From the NCBI GenBank assembly GCA_963839365.1, contig CAWIUT010000001.1, positions 930,001 to 994,000 of the forward strand: a DNA stretch of 64,000 nucleotides. The letters run 5' to 3'. This document shows positions 34,295 through 42,655 of this stretch, piece by piece. Each line of letters begins with the position of its first letter. The first letter of the stretch is position 1. This stretch comes from DASSKA01 sp963839365 (GTDB lineage Bacteria > Actinomycetota > Actinomycetes > Propionibacteriales > Nocardioidaceae). The translations under genes were made by a program, and so were the position numbers. A model generated the notes under the pieces. The model was not told the DNA's origin. It worked only from the letters and a program-made list of their open reading frames with translations, and searched no databases.

Positions 34295-35071
34295 TCAGTC
34301 GAAGAGGGTCACCTTCGCCAGCTCCAGCCGGGCGTGCCCGGTCTGGGACAGGGCCAGCCCGACGCCCTTGGCGTAGTAGCTGCGGGCCCCCGGCTCGTCG
34401 AGGCGCACCACCTGAAGCACCCGGCTCGACCGGCCGTGGGGCACCTGGTGCACCCAGCCGATGCGGAGCACCTTCGCCGGGCCCGTGCCGGCGCCCGCCC
34501 GGACCCAGCCGGCCGGCTCGCCTGCGCCGTACGTCGCACCCGGGTGCGGCGTCGCGGGCATCACCACCACCGGACGGGCGCCGTGCGTGCCGGCCAACCA
34601 TCCCCCCGGCAGCACCGCGCCGGAGGTCGACTCGGCCTGCCGGCCGAACAGCCACACGTTGCCATCCACGTCCTGGGCGAAGTACCCCTTGCCGGACTGT
34701 CGCGGCGACCCGTTCGCGCTGGTGGTGGTGCGGACGACGATGGTGGTCACCGCGGCGATGACCCGGGTGCGCCTGGTCACGGTCACCATCTCGGTGGCCG
34801 TGCCACGGGCGGTGCGGTCGACGTACCGCATCCTCGTGCCCGGCTCCAGCGGCAGCCACGGGTTGGACACCCGCGGGGTGCCGAACTCGTACTGGTTGGG
34901 GTGCTGGCCGCTGCCCGGGGCCGGCGGGGCGGTCTCCAGTGAGTAGTCCGGAGGCGTCACCGACGGGGACGGTGCGGGCCTCGGGGCGGCTCCGCCCCCG
35001 CAGCCGGCGAGCAGGCCGGCCGACACCGCGGCCACGGCGAGGGCACCGGAGCGGCGCAGCGATCGATGCAC
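34295..35071 (-). CDS. Secreted lipoprotein, unknown function
   Basis: A protein of about 258 residues with a lipobox (AGLLAGC) after a short basic and hydrophobic N-terminus, so it should be lipid-anchored on the outer face of the membrane. The GTG at 35071 gives a normal-length signal peptide and has GAGAGGA about 10 bases upstream; an ATG at 35101 is the alternative. The mature part begins with a Pro-rich linker, then a beta-rich domain (NPWLPLEPGTRMRYVDRT, KGYFAQDVDGNVWLFGRQ) seen in other actinobacterial lipoproteins of unknown role. Divergent from the beta-propeller lipoprotein. Confidence 0.75.
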   Translation of the reverse strand: MHRSLRRSGALAVAAVSAGLLAGCGGGAAPRPAPSPSVTPPDYSLETAPPAPGSGQHPNQYEFGTPRVSNPWLPLEPGTRMRYVDRTARGTATEMVTVTRRTRVIAAVTTIVVRTTTSANGSPRQSGKGYFAQDVDGNVWLFGRQAESTSGAVLPGGWLAGTHGARPVVVMPATPHPGATYGAGEPAGWVRAGAGTGPAKVLRIGWVHQVPHGRSSRVLQVVRLDEPGARSYYAKGVGLALSQTGHARLELAKVTLFD

Positions 35072-35156
35072 GGCCGCCCATCCTCTCTCGCGCCCGGCCA
35101 TGGCCACTGCCGGGCCGCTCATGAAACGCTCAGCCGGCCATGTCAGGGTAAGCCGC

Positions 35157-36332
35157 ATGCGACTCCTCGCCGCGGCCGCGCTGACCTCGATGCTGACCCT
35201 GTCCGTGGCGGCGTGCAGCGGCGGATCCGGGAACGGCCAGCCGGCCGGCGCGGGCACGCACACGCCGACGTCGACCTCCTCGGCACCGTCCGCGCAGGCC
35301 GGGGGTGGCCCGCAGGCGGCCGGCCCGTCCAGCAGCCCCGCACCGTGGACCCGGGCCCTGCACGGCAAGCACCGGAAGGGGCACCTGGCGCCCGGCTCGG
35401 ACCCGAGCGTGCTGCCCGGGGACCTGCTGATCGCCGACAAGCTCAACAACCGGCTGCTGATCGTGGACCCGAAGGGGCGGGTGCTCTGGCGCTTCCCGAG
35501 GCGCGGGGACCTCCGGCACGGACAGACCTTCAAGATCCCCGACGACGCGTTCTTCACCCCGGACGGCAAACACATCATCGCCACCGAGGAGGACAACTAC
35601 GTCATCCGGGTCATCGACATCGCCCAGCACCGGATCGCCTACCGCTACGGCAAGCCGGGGGTGCCCGGCGACGGCCCGAACCGACTGTGGAACCCCGACG
35701 ACGCGGTGATGCTGCCCGACGGCTCCATCGTAACCGCGGACATCAAGAACGAGCGCTGGCTGGTCATCGGCAAGGGGAAGCACCACCCGCTGCGGCACTA
35801 CGGCGACGTCAACCACGGCTACCACGACCCGCCGCACTACTACGGGTCGCCCAACGGCGTGTTCCCGATGGGCCACCATCGCTTCCTGGTCACCGAGATC
35901 CGCGGCGACTGGGTGGACGCGGTGAACCTGCACGACCACGTGTACTGGTCCACCCACCCGCCGGGCGTGCTCTACCCCTCCGACAGCAACAAGATCGGCA
36001 AGAACCGGTTCCTGACGGTGGACTACTCCAACCCCGGGCAGATCGTGATCTTCAACCGGCACGGGCACGCGCTGTGGCGCTTCAAGCCGACCGGGTCCAA
36101 CGCGTTGGACCACCCGTCGCTGGCGCTGCCGCTGCCCAACGGGGACATCATCTGCAACGACGACTACAACCACCGGGTGATCGTGGTGGACCCGCACACG
36201 AACAAGATCGTGTGGCAGTACGGGCACACCGGCGTCTCCGGGAAGCGGCCCGGGTTCCTCGACAACCCGGACGGGCTGGACCTGGTTCCGCCGCACTCGC
36301 TGGTCGATCGCCAGCTGGGCACCGGGCACTGA
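35157..36332 (+). CDS. Lipoprotein with NHL/PQQ-like beta-propeller repeats
   Basis: A 391-residue exported lipoprotein: signal ending LSVAAC (lipobox) then a Ser/Thr/Pro/Gly linker to about residue 75. The rest contains repeated propeller blades (LIADKLNNRLLIVDPKGRVLWRF, IVIFNRHGHALWRFKPTG, NHRVIVVDPHTNKIVWQYG), which resemble arylsulfotransferase and NHL-type six-blade propellers. Function could be ligand binding or an enzyme of the arylsulfotransferase-like family; the catalytic His cannot be placed. RBS AGGGTA precedes the ATG. Confidence 0.8.
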   Translation: MRLLAAAALTSMLTLSVAACSGGSGNGQPAGAGTHTPTSTSSAPSAQAGGGPQAAGPSSSPAPWTRALHGKHRKGHLAPGSDPSVLPGDLLIADKLNNRLLIVDPKGRVLWRFPRRGDLRHGQTFKIPDDAFFTPDGKHIIATEEDNYVIRVIDIAQHRIAYRYGKPGVPGDGPNRLWNPDDAVMLPDGSIVTADIKNERWLVIGKGKHHPLRHYGDVNHGYHDPPHYYGSPNGVFPMGHHRFLVTEIRGDWVDAVNLHDHVYWSTHPPGVLYPSDSNKIGKNRFLTVDYSNPGQIVIFNRHGHALWRFKPTGSNALDHPSLALPLPNGDIICNDDYNHRVIVVDPHTNKIVWQYGHTGVSGKRPGFLDNPDGLDLVPPHSLVDRQLGTGH

Positions 36333-36381
36333 GGGCACCCAGCCGGCCGGGCACCCCGACGACGCGGCCGGACGGCCGGCG

Positions 36382-36720
36382 TCAGTCCCCGGTGGCGCGG
36401 GTGCCCTCCGCGGGGCTGAACACCACGGTGATCACGAGCTCCTCGGCGATGTCCTCGAAGTGATGGGCCTCATGAGCCGGCACGAACACCACCGACCCGG
36501 CGGCAACCTCCACGGCGCCATCGGCGGTGACCAGCCGAGCCCGACCCGAGTGCACCACGTAGACCTCGTCCTCGGTGTGCGGCTGCTGCAGGTCCCGGCC
36601 CCCGACGGGAATGATGTACCGGCCGACGGAGAGGTCCTCGCTGCGCAGCTGCTCGGCGTACCGCGGCCGGGGCGCCATGCTTCCCCTCTGCGACATACCG
36701 GCCGGAACCAGCTCAAGCAT
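36382..36720 (-). CDS. Small cupin-domain protein
   Basis: A 112-residue single cupin. Motif 1 is PHTEDEVYVVHSGRARLV and motif 2 is VPAHEAHHFEDIAEEL, which offer the usual His/Glu metal ligands. GAGGAG lies 9 bases before the ATG at 36720. Such proteins are isomerases, dioxygenases or small-molecule sensors; no assignment is possible. Confidence 0.85.
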   Translation of the reverse strand: MLELVPAGMSQRGSMAPRPRYAEQLRSEDLSVGRYIIPVGGRDLQQPHTEDEVYVVHSGRARLVTADGAVEVAAGSVVFVPAHEAHHFEDIAEELVITVVFSPAEGTRATGD

Positions 36721-37154
36721 TCTCGACGCTCCTCGTCGTCCGGAAAACGATGACAGCGCCGCTGCCGGCGCCCGACGATTGTGACCAACCCCGACGGGCA
36801 GCGCCAAAATTCCACGCCCCGCCGTCTTCCCTGGTGAGATCCGCGGTCGGCACGGGCGCGCACAACGGATTCCGAATACCCCCTGGACCGGTCCACCTCG
36901 CGAGAACGGTCCGGACATGCGCGAGGGCGGCCGTTGCTGGGGGGAATAGCAACGGCCGCCCTTCGCGTCGAGACGAGCCGGGGGGGTTGGCTCTCGGACC
37001 ACCCGTCGTTGGGGGGGAGGAAGGGGGTCCTCGTCTCAACGACAAGTGTTCCCAGGGATCGGGCCGGAGTCGAGCCAAATAGGCGATTTGCCTGGTTCAT
37101 CATTATGCAGTTGCACAACCGTGCAGAAGACCGCCGCGTCGCCGGCGGGTCCGG
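36721..37154. other. Non-coding interval with a long hairpin
   Basis: No gene is supported. It contains the cupin promoter region and, at 36924-36962, a perfect 15-bp hairpin (AGGGCGGCCGTTGCT and its complement, 9-base loop) that could terminate leftward transcription from the dehydrogenase relic. GC content dips between about 37060 and 37130. Confidence 0.5.
36924..36962 (-). terminator. 15-bp hairpin, possible terminator
   Basis: Perfect arms 36924-36938 and 36948-36962 around a G-rich loop. No U-tract on either side, so classification as a terminator is tentative. Confidence 0.45.
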
Positions 37155-37566
37155 CTACCCCATCTCCCGCACCGGCGCCCCCTCCAGGTAGGCCACGACG
37201 CCCTCGACCGCGTCGGCGTAGAAGGTCCGGCACACGTCCTCGGTGACGAAGCCGATGTGCGGGGTCAGCAGGGTGCGGGGCGCGGTGCGCAGCGGGCCCT
37301 CGGCGGGCAGCGGCTCCGCGTCGTACACGTCGAGCCCGGCGCCGCCGAGCCAGCCCGAGGATCAGCGCCCAGGTGAGCTCGGCCGGCGCGGTGGACAGGC
37401 CGCGGGTGCCGCACGCGGTGATGCCGCGGGCCCGGGCGGCGGCCACGTCAAGCACCGGGTTGCGCCGGCCGGTGCTGACGATCAGCCTCAGCTGCGGCAG
37501 CGCCTCGATCACCGACGCGGGCAGCGGGGTGCGCTCGCGCATGCGCACCACCACGTCGTGCGGTCG
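37155..37566 (-). pseudogene. D-2-hydroxyacid dehydrogenase relic with internal deletion
   Basis: Read leftward, 37560-37345 encodes the start of the catalytic domain (DVVVRMRERTPLP, LRLIVSTGRRNPVLDVAAARARGITACGTRG, ELTWALILGLA). It then jumps, in another frame, to the C-terminal end (LGGAGLDVYDAEPLP, TLLTPHIGFVTEDVC, VVAYLEGAPVREMG) and a TAG at 37155. The whole NAD-binding Rossmann domain, about 120 residues, and the first 50 residues are missing. The join near 37340-37350 is out of frame. It cannot encode an active enzyme. Confidence 0.85.
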
Positions 37567-37589
37567 TCGTCTGCACCCTGGCCGATCGC

Positions 37590-37727
37590 TCAGCGGCGCG
37601 GACGACGGGGGTGGCGGGGCGAGGTGCTGGTGGGGTCGTCCCGCCGGAACCAGGCGGTGGCGACGCGGCGGCGCAGCCGCTCCTCGTTGGTGCGGGTCCG
37701 TTCGCGTGCTTCGTAGTCGCTGAGCAT
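37590..37727 (-). CDS. Possible 45-residue basic protein
   Basis: ATG at 37727 begins MLSDYEARERTRTNEERLRRRVATAW and ends Arg/Pro-rich. The N-terminal helix looks like a real small protein and codons end mostly in G/C, but the RBS (AGGA about 12 bases upstream) is weak and no family is recognised. It precedes the dehydrogenase relic on the same strand. Confidence 0.35.
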   Translation of the reverse strand: MLSDYEARERTRTNEERLRRRVATAWFRRDDPTSTSPRHPRRPRR

Positions 37728-37840
37728 GCGACTGATCCTGCAAGGTGAAGTAAGGTTGAGGTCAACGGCCGGTCGCGGGTGATGTCGACCACAGAGGACC
37801 GTTCCGGCCGGCAGTGAACGGCGGGCGTTAGATTCTGGCC

Positions 37841-38386
37841 ATGCCCGAGCTCGTCGCCCCCACCGTCCGGCTGCGCGGGTCGTGGCTGGCCGCCCGCGCC
37901 GAGTGGGGGCCCGGCGTGCACCAGGACGGCGCCGGGCTGCACGAGGACGACGACGTGGACACCCCCGAGGGGTTCGCGGCCTGGGTCGCGCGCCTGCACC
38001 GGGAGGCGGACCGGTCGGTCCCGCCGGTCGAGGGGCGCGTGCACTCGTCGTACTGGTGGATCGTCGACGACGAGACCTACCTCGGCGCGATCGCGCTGCG
38101 GCACGAGCTGAACGACTTCCTGCTGCACGCCGGCGGGCACATCGGGTACGGCGTGCGGCCGAGCGCGCGCCGCCGCGGGCTGGCCCGCTGGGCACTCGGC
38201 GAGGTGCTGCACGAGGCCAGGGGGCTGGGCCTGGGCCGCGTGCTCGTCACCTGCGACGACGCGAACGCCGCGTCCCAGCGGGTCATCGAGGCCAACGGCG
38301 GCGACCTGGAGGACGTCCGGGACACACCACTTGGCCGCACCCGTCGCTACTGGATCGACCTGGCGCGACCAGCGAGCCCTCAGTAG
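37841..38386 (+). CDS. GNAT N-acetyltransferase
   Basis: A 181-residue acetyltransferase. The fold is seen in WWIVDDETYLGAIALRHELNDFLLHAGGHIGYGVRPSARRRGLARWAL, with the acetyl-CoA loop RPSARRRGLA, and in VTCDDANAASQRVIEANGGDLEDV, the usual Asn-rich second motif of RimJ/PhnO-like enzymes. Substrate unknown. Its 3' end overlaps the YrhK-like gene tail to tail by 7 bases. Confidence 0.88.
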   Translation: MPELVAPTVRLRGSWLAARAEWGPGVHQDGAGLHEDDDVDTPEGFAAWVARLHREADRSVPPVEGRVHSSYWWIVDDETYLGAIALRHELNDFLLHAGGHIGYGVRPSARRRGLARWALGEVLHEARGLGLGRVLVTCDDANAASQRVIEANGGDLEDVRDTPLGRTRRYWIDLARPASPQ

Positions 38387-38664
38387 TCCTGGGTCGCGTC
38401 GGTCGTGCTGCCACCGATCCGCTGGATGTGGAAGTGCCGGGTCAGCCGGATGGCCGGCCGGGCGAGGAACTCGACGCTGCCCAGCAGGAAGCACCACGTG
38501 GCCGCCGTCGTCGTCGAGTCCCAGAAGAACAGGACGCTGCCGACGAGGAACCACAGCGCGATGAGCACGTCGTTGGCGATGCTGAGCGCCTCGTAGCGGC
38601 GCCGGATCACGATCTCGTCGTGGCCGATGTCGATGTGCCAGGCGTTCTGGTCGGTGCTGCCCAC
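38380..38664 (-). CDS. YrhK-like small membrane protein
   Basis: A 94-residue protein from the GTG at 38664 (RBS GGAGAGGA, about 3 bases from optimal spacing). A short N-terminus with IDIGHDEIVIRRRYEAL is followed by two hydrophobic segments (ANDVLIALWFLVGSVLFFW and TTAATWCFLLGSVEFLA) and a tail with RLTRHFHIQR. This matches the YrhK domain pattern, of unknown function. Four 12-bp repeats lie directly upstream. Confidence 0.78.
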   Translation of the reverse strand: MGSTDQNAWHIDIGHDEIVIRRRYEALSIANDVLIALWFLVGSVLFFWDSTTTAATWCFLLGSVEFLARPAIRLTRHFHIQRIGGSTTDATQDY

Positions 38665-38678
38665 TGGTCCTCTCCGTG

Positions 38679-38726
38679 TCAGGTTCGGGGTCAGGTTCGG
38701 GGTCAGGTTCGGGGTCAGGTTCGGTG
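38679..38726. repeat. Four 12-bp tandem repeats upstream of the YrhK-like gene
   Basis: TCAGGTTCGGGG occurs at 38679, 38691 and 38703, with a fourth copy at 38715 differing at its penultimate base. They sit 14 bases upstream of the start codon, in the leader or promoter. Confidence 0.85.
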
Positions 38727-38877
38727 CCGGTCCTTGTCATCCTGCCCACCGAGCGCGCTCCGAACCGCCACCCGATGCGCCGCCTGACTAGTCCGTGCGG
38801 GCCGGTGGGCTGCGTCACTGGGGTGATGCGGGAGAGCGCCGTTGGTGATGGGCTGAGGCTGGGAGAAGGGAGCCTCC

Positions 38878-39216
38878 ATGCACTGGGTCACCAAGAAGCG
38901 CAAGCGCAAGCTCCTGCACGAAGCCTTCATCGGGGGTTGGCAGGCCGCGCTCGGGGCGAACATCCGCAGTCCCCGGGTGCTCGAGGTGGTCGAGTCCTGC
39001 TTCGAGCTGTGGCTCGAGGACGCCACCGGCGAGGTCGATGTCCTCGGGCTCCGGTTCCGGCGCCGGTGGGACCTCCCGAAGACGACCCTGCCCCCCGAGA
39101 CGCTGGCCCGCTACCGGCAGGCCGCCACGGTCGGCCCCCGGATCCCGGCGCAGCGGCGGGCCTCGGAGGACCTGGTCGCGGCCGGCGGCACGCACCGCCG
39201 CACCGGCGCGCCCTGA
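38878..39216 (+). CDS. Hypothetical protein
   Basis: 112 residues with a good RBS (GAAGGGAG, 6 bases from the ATG). It starts MHWVTKKRKRKLLHEAFIGGWQ and has a conserved-looking middle (RVLEVVESCFELWLEDATGEVDVLGL). No domain recognised, no signal peptide or membrane segment. Probably a soluble, basic protein. Confidence 0.7.
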   Translation: MHWVTKKRKRKLLHEAFIGGWQAALGANIRSPRVLEVVESCFELWLEDATGEVDVLGLRFRRRWDLPKTTLPPETLARYRQAATVGPRIPAQRRASEDLVAAGGTHRRTGAP

Positions 39217-39233
39217 CCTGCAGGGCATCACAC

Positions 39234-40772
39234 CTAGACCAGCGCGCCGACCAGCCGCAGCCAGCCGGCCAGCTCCACGCCGTCGGCGCTGCCGGCGCGG
39301 AAGCCGACCACGCCGTCGGGCCGCACCGCGAGCACGTCGCGTCCGGGCCGGCCGGTGAGCCGATGCACGGAGACCCGCCCGCCGGGCGGGGCGGCGATCT
39401 GGGGGGCGTCCCTTCCCAGCAGCACGTGCACCCCGGCGCCGGCGGTCAGGTCGTGCAGCCGGGCGCCGGTGCCGTCCTGGGGGAGGTCCGCGTCCGGCAG
39501 CCGGTCGCCGGGCCGCGGCCCCCACGACGAGCGCGGTCCCGCGTCGTACGACACCGGGCTGCGCCGGTAGCCGACCCGCATCCACGACAGCGTGCGCACC
39601 CCCTCGGCAAGCAGCCGCCGGCGGCGCAGCAGCAGCGGCAGCGCGGGCGCTCCGAAGGGCGCCAGCGTGCCACGCAGGAACCGGGCCGCCGGGTGGCCGG
39701 AGGCCTCGGCGAAGAAGATCAGGTGGGTCATGCCGAGCACCATTCGGGCAAGCGGGCGGCGTTCGGACTCGTACGACGCGAGCAGCGGACCGCCCGGCTC
39801 GGCGGCCGGCGCGAAGGCGAGCTTCCAGCCGAGGTTGACCGCGTCCAGCATGCCGGTGTTCATGCCCTGCGCCCCGGCCGGGGAGTGGGCGTGCGCGGCG
39901 TCCCCGGCCAGGAACAGGTTGCCGCGCCGGAACGCGCCGGCCAGCCGGTGCTGCAGCGGCACCCGCGCCGACCAGCGCATCTCCTCGATGGCGGCAGGAA
40001 GTCCGGCGCCGTCGAGCAGCCACTGCACCTGCCGCGCCGGGACCGGTGGGCCCGGCTGCCCGAACGCGAGCCCGGCACCGGTGCTCGGCCGGGTCGCGAG
40101 CAGCCGCCAGCTGGCTCCCTCCCCCAGCGCGAACAAGAACAGCAGGCCGTCGCGGCCGGCGACTGCGTGCAGCACCCCGGGATCCAGGTCGCCGCTGAGC
40201 TCCAGGTCCGCCAGCACCACCTCTTCGTGGTACGGCGCACCGTCCCACCTGATGCCGGCCAGCTGACGGACCGTGCTGGCCTGCCCGTCAGCCCCGACCA
40301 GGAACCGGCTCTCCAGCCGCTCGGTCCGGCCGTGGCTGCGCAGTGTGGCCCGCACCGGCCCGACGGCCTGCTGCTCCACGTGCTCCAGCTCGACGCCACG
40401 CTCGACGCGCACCCCGCGGCGCTCCAGGGCGGCGGCGAGCACCTCCTCGACGTCCATCTGCCGCACCAGCGTGAGATGCGGGAACGCGGTGTCCGGCAGG
40501 GCCAGGTCGCGCATCTCCACCGACACGCAGCGGCCGCCGAGGTGCAGCTCGGCGCGCGGCCTGGTGTCCGCGCGGGCCATCAGCGGTTCGGTGACCCCGA
40601 GGGGACGCAGGCTCTCCATGGTGCGCGGGTGCATCACCATGGCCCGCGAGGGCCGGAACTCCTCCTCGCGGCGTTCCACGACCCGCACGGAGGCACCGTG
40701 CGCGTGCGCCTGCAACGCGGCGGTGAGCCCGGTGGGGCCGGCACCGACCACGAGCACGTCGGCCTCGGTCAT
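39234..40772 (-). CDS. FAD-dependent aromatic monooxygenase-type oxidoreductase
   Basis: A 512-residue flavoprotein of the PheA/TfdB (group A hydroxylase) family. The FAD ADP-binding motif is VLVVGAGPTGLTAALQAHAHGASVRVVER-like at the N-terminus, the second motif is FLVGADGQASTVR and the third is NLFLAGDAAHAHSPAGAQGMNTGMLDAVNLGWKLA. The C-terminal 120 residues form the thioredoxin-like domain found in phenol and tetracycline hydroxylases. It would use NADPH and O2 on an aromatic substrate. Its ATG overlaps the stop of the upstream small gene (ATGA), so the pair is an operon. Confidence 0.9.
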   Translation of the reverse strand: MTEADVLVVGAGPTGLTAALQAHAHGASVRVVERREEEFRPSRAMVMHPRTMESLRPLGVTEPLMARADTRPRAELHLGGRCVSVEMRDLALPDTAFPHLTLVRQMDVEEVLAAALERRGVRVERGVELEHVEQQAVGPVRATLRSHGRTERLESRFLVGADGQASTVRQLAGIRWDGAPYHEEVVLADLELSGDLDPGVLHAVAGRDGLLFLFALGEGASWRLLATRPSTGAGLAFGQPGPPVPARQVQWLLDGAGLPAAIEEMRWSARVPLQHRLAGAFRRGNLFLAGDAAHAHSPAGAQGMNTGMLDAVNLGWKLAFAPAAEPGGPLLASYESERRPLARMVLGMTHLIFFAEASGHPAARFLRGTLAPFGAPALPLLLRRRRLLAEGVRTLSWMRVGYRRSPVSYDAGPRSSWGPRPGDRLPDADLPQDGTGARLHDLTAGAGVHVLLGRDAPQIAAPPGGRVSVHRLTGRPGRDVLAVRPDGVVGFRAGSADGVELAGWLRLVGALV

Positions 40773-41326
40773 GCCGCTCCCAGCATCCGCCACCAGGCCG
40801 TCTGCTCGTCGGGGACGACCGTCTCCAGCAGCGTCGGGTCGGCGAGCAGGTCGTCTCGCCGCAGTCCCGGCACCACCCGGAAGTCGATGGACCCCGGCAC
40901 GCTGACCAGGGCGAGCACCCGCCACAGCGCCCGGGCGTACGCCTCCGCGTCGGCGATGCCGTCCCACTCGTACAACCCGCGGTAGGTGCCGTGGGTGTCG
41001 TGGGCCAGCCAGAGCTTGGAGACGAACCCCGGGAAGCCGACGAACAGCACGGTGTTCAGCAGGCTCTCGGTCCGGAACAGCGCGTGGGCCCGGCCGCGGA
41101 TGCCGCGCAGCCGGAAGGACACCAGCAGCACGCACGGGTCGGCGGGCCTGCGGTCCACGGTGGTCTCGCGGTACACGCGGGCCAGCGTGCCGTCCGCGAA
41201 CCGCAGCACCATGCCGAGGTGCTCACGCGGCAGGTGCACCCGCCCACGGGCCAGCAGCAGGGCCGCGGCGGCCACGCAGCGCGCGACCGCCCGCCAGGCG
41301 ATCGCCTGGGGCAGCGGGCCGTTCAT
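40769..41326 (-). CDS. Conserved hypothetical protein coupled to the monooxygenase
   Basis: 185 residues from the ATG at 41326, which has GGGAGG about 6 bases upstream. One hydrophobic N-terminal stretch (VARCVAAAALLLARG) is followed by a soluble domain with VLRFADGTLARVYRET, FVGFPGFVSKLWLAHD and GTYRGLYEWDGIADAEAYARALWRVLALV. The last segments resemble YdhR-type small monooxygenase or dimeric alpha-beta barrel proteins. It overlaps the flavoprotein gene by 4 bases, which suggests a shared pathway. Confidence 0.72.
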   Translation of the reverse strand: MNGPLPQAIAWRAVARCVAAAALLLARGRVHLPREHLGMVLRFADGTLARVYRETTVDRRPADPCVLLVSFRLRGIRGRAHALFRTESLLNTVLFVGFPGFVSKLWLAHDTHGTYRGLYEWDGIADAEAYARALWRVLALVSVPGSIDFRVVPGLRRDDLLADPTLLETVVPDEQTAWWRMLGAA

Positions 41327-41567
41327 CCATCCTCCCGGGAGCCGTCCTCGTCCTTCCAGCCTGGCACCGGCCCGCAACGGGGCCAGTGGCGAAGGTCCCA
41401 CCTCGGCGACGACTCGTACGGCGAGATGATCCGCACCGGGTTGGGTGGCCCGGCGGACCGGATCGCACCAGCTGGCTGAGCCGGTCACTAGCCACGGTTA
41501 GTCATGTCGTCGCCGAGCGGACGGGCGCATGCTGAGTCCACACCAAGCAACCGTCTCGGAGGCCTCC

Positions 41568-41945
41568 ATGCCGCGCTACCTGTACCAAGCCGCGTACACC
41601 CCTGAGTCCTGGGCCCATCAGGTCAAGAACCAGCCCAACCCGGTGGACCGGATCCGCCCGCTCGCCGAGGCCTGTGGAGGCAAGCTCGACTCGTTCTTCT
41701 ACTGCTTCGGCGACTACGACATCACGCTCATCTTCAACGCCCCTGACGACGAGTCCGCGGCCGCCATCGCGCTGGCGGCGGCCGCAGGCGGGTCACTGCG
41801 GGCCGCGCAGACGACCAAGCTACTCACCGTCGAGGAGGGCCTCAGCGCCATGCGCAAGGCCGAGGAGGCCGGCCGGAGCTACACCCCGCCGGTGGCCGGG
41901 ATCCCGCGCCAGGCCGGGGCGCCGGCGTCCGCGCCGACCACCTGA
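41568..41945 (+). CDS. GYD-domain protein
   Basis: 125 residues starting at the ATG at 41568, which follows GGAGG by 5 bases. The sequence (MPRYLYQAAYTPESW, SFFYCFGDYDITLIFNAPDDESAAAIALAAAAGG, TKLLTVEEGLSAM) is that of the GYD domain, a small dimeric alpha-beta barrel family of unknown function. The C-terminal 25 residues are a Pro/Ala linker. Co-directional with the FMN reductase and MFS genes. Confidence 0.85.
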   Translation: MPRYLYQAAYTPESWAHQVKNQPNPVDRIRPLAEACGGKLDSFFYCFGDYDITLIFNAPDDESAAAIALAAAAGGSLRAAQTTKLLTVEEGLSAMRKAEEAGRSYTPPVAGIPRQAGAPASAPTT

Positions 41946-42025
41946 ACGTGAGCACCGCCACGGAACATCTCGGCGGGACGGATGGTTCCCCTACAGATTG
42001 AGCCGTCAACAGTCGAGGAGTGCCG

Positions 42026-42598
42026 TTGTCCCGCCCCGTTCTCCAGGTCATCGCCGCCAGCACCCGTCCCGGCCGCCAGGGCATCGCCGTCGCCCGCTGG
42101 CTGCAGCAGCTCGCCGAGCAGCACGGCGGCTTCGACGTCGAGCTGGTCGACCTCGCCGAGGTGGACCTGCCGGTCTTCGACGAGCCGCGGCACCCGCGCC
42201 TGCAGCGCTACGCCCACCAGCACACCAAGGACTGGAGCGCCACGATCTCCCGGGCGGACGCGTTCGTGTTCGTCACCCCGGAGTACAACCACTCCTTCCC
42301 GGCCGCCCTCAAGAACGCGCTGGACTACTTGTCCGTGGAGTGGGCGGACAAGCCCGCCGGGCTCGCGTCGTACGGCGGGGTGTCCGCCGGCCTGCGCGCC
42401 ACGAGCGCCCTCAAGCCGGTGCTCGCCGCGCTGCGGATGGTCCCGGTTGTCGAGGCCGTGTCGATCCCGTTCTTCACCCAGTTCATCTCCGAGGGCGAGT
42501 TCGTGCCCAACCCGGAGCTCGAGGGTGGCGGCAAGCAGATGCTGGACGAGCTGCACCGGCTGACCACCGCGCTGCGGGGGCTTCGCCAGGTCGACTGA
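42026..42598 (+). CDS. NADPH-dependent FMN reductase-type flavodoxin-fold protein
   Basis: About 190 residues. The FMN-binding loop is AASTRPGRQGIAV and the second site is FVTPEYNHSFPAALKNALDYL, the signature of the NADPH-dependent FMN reductase / quinone reductase family. The TTG at 42026 is preferred because GAGGAG lies 6 bases upstream; the GTG at 42020 is too close. It may supply reduced flavin or detoxify quinones. Confidence 0.9.
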   Translation: MSRPVLQVIAASTRPGRQGIAVARWLQQLAEQHGGFDVELVDLAEVDLPVFDEPRHPRLQRYAHQHTKDWSATISRADAFVFVTPEYNHSFPAALKNALDYLSVEWADKPAGLASYGGVSAGLRATSALKPVLAALRMVPVVEAVSIPFFTQFISEGEFVPNPELEGGGKQMLDELHRLTTALRGLRQVD

Positions 42599-42655
42599 GC
42601 AGGTCACCCGCCGCGGATGATGCCCGCGGCCTCAGGTGGGCCGCAGCCTGAGGGG

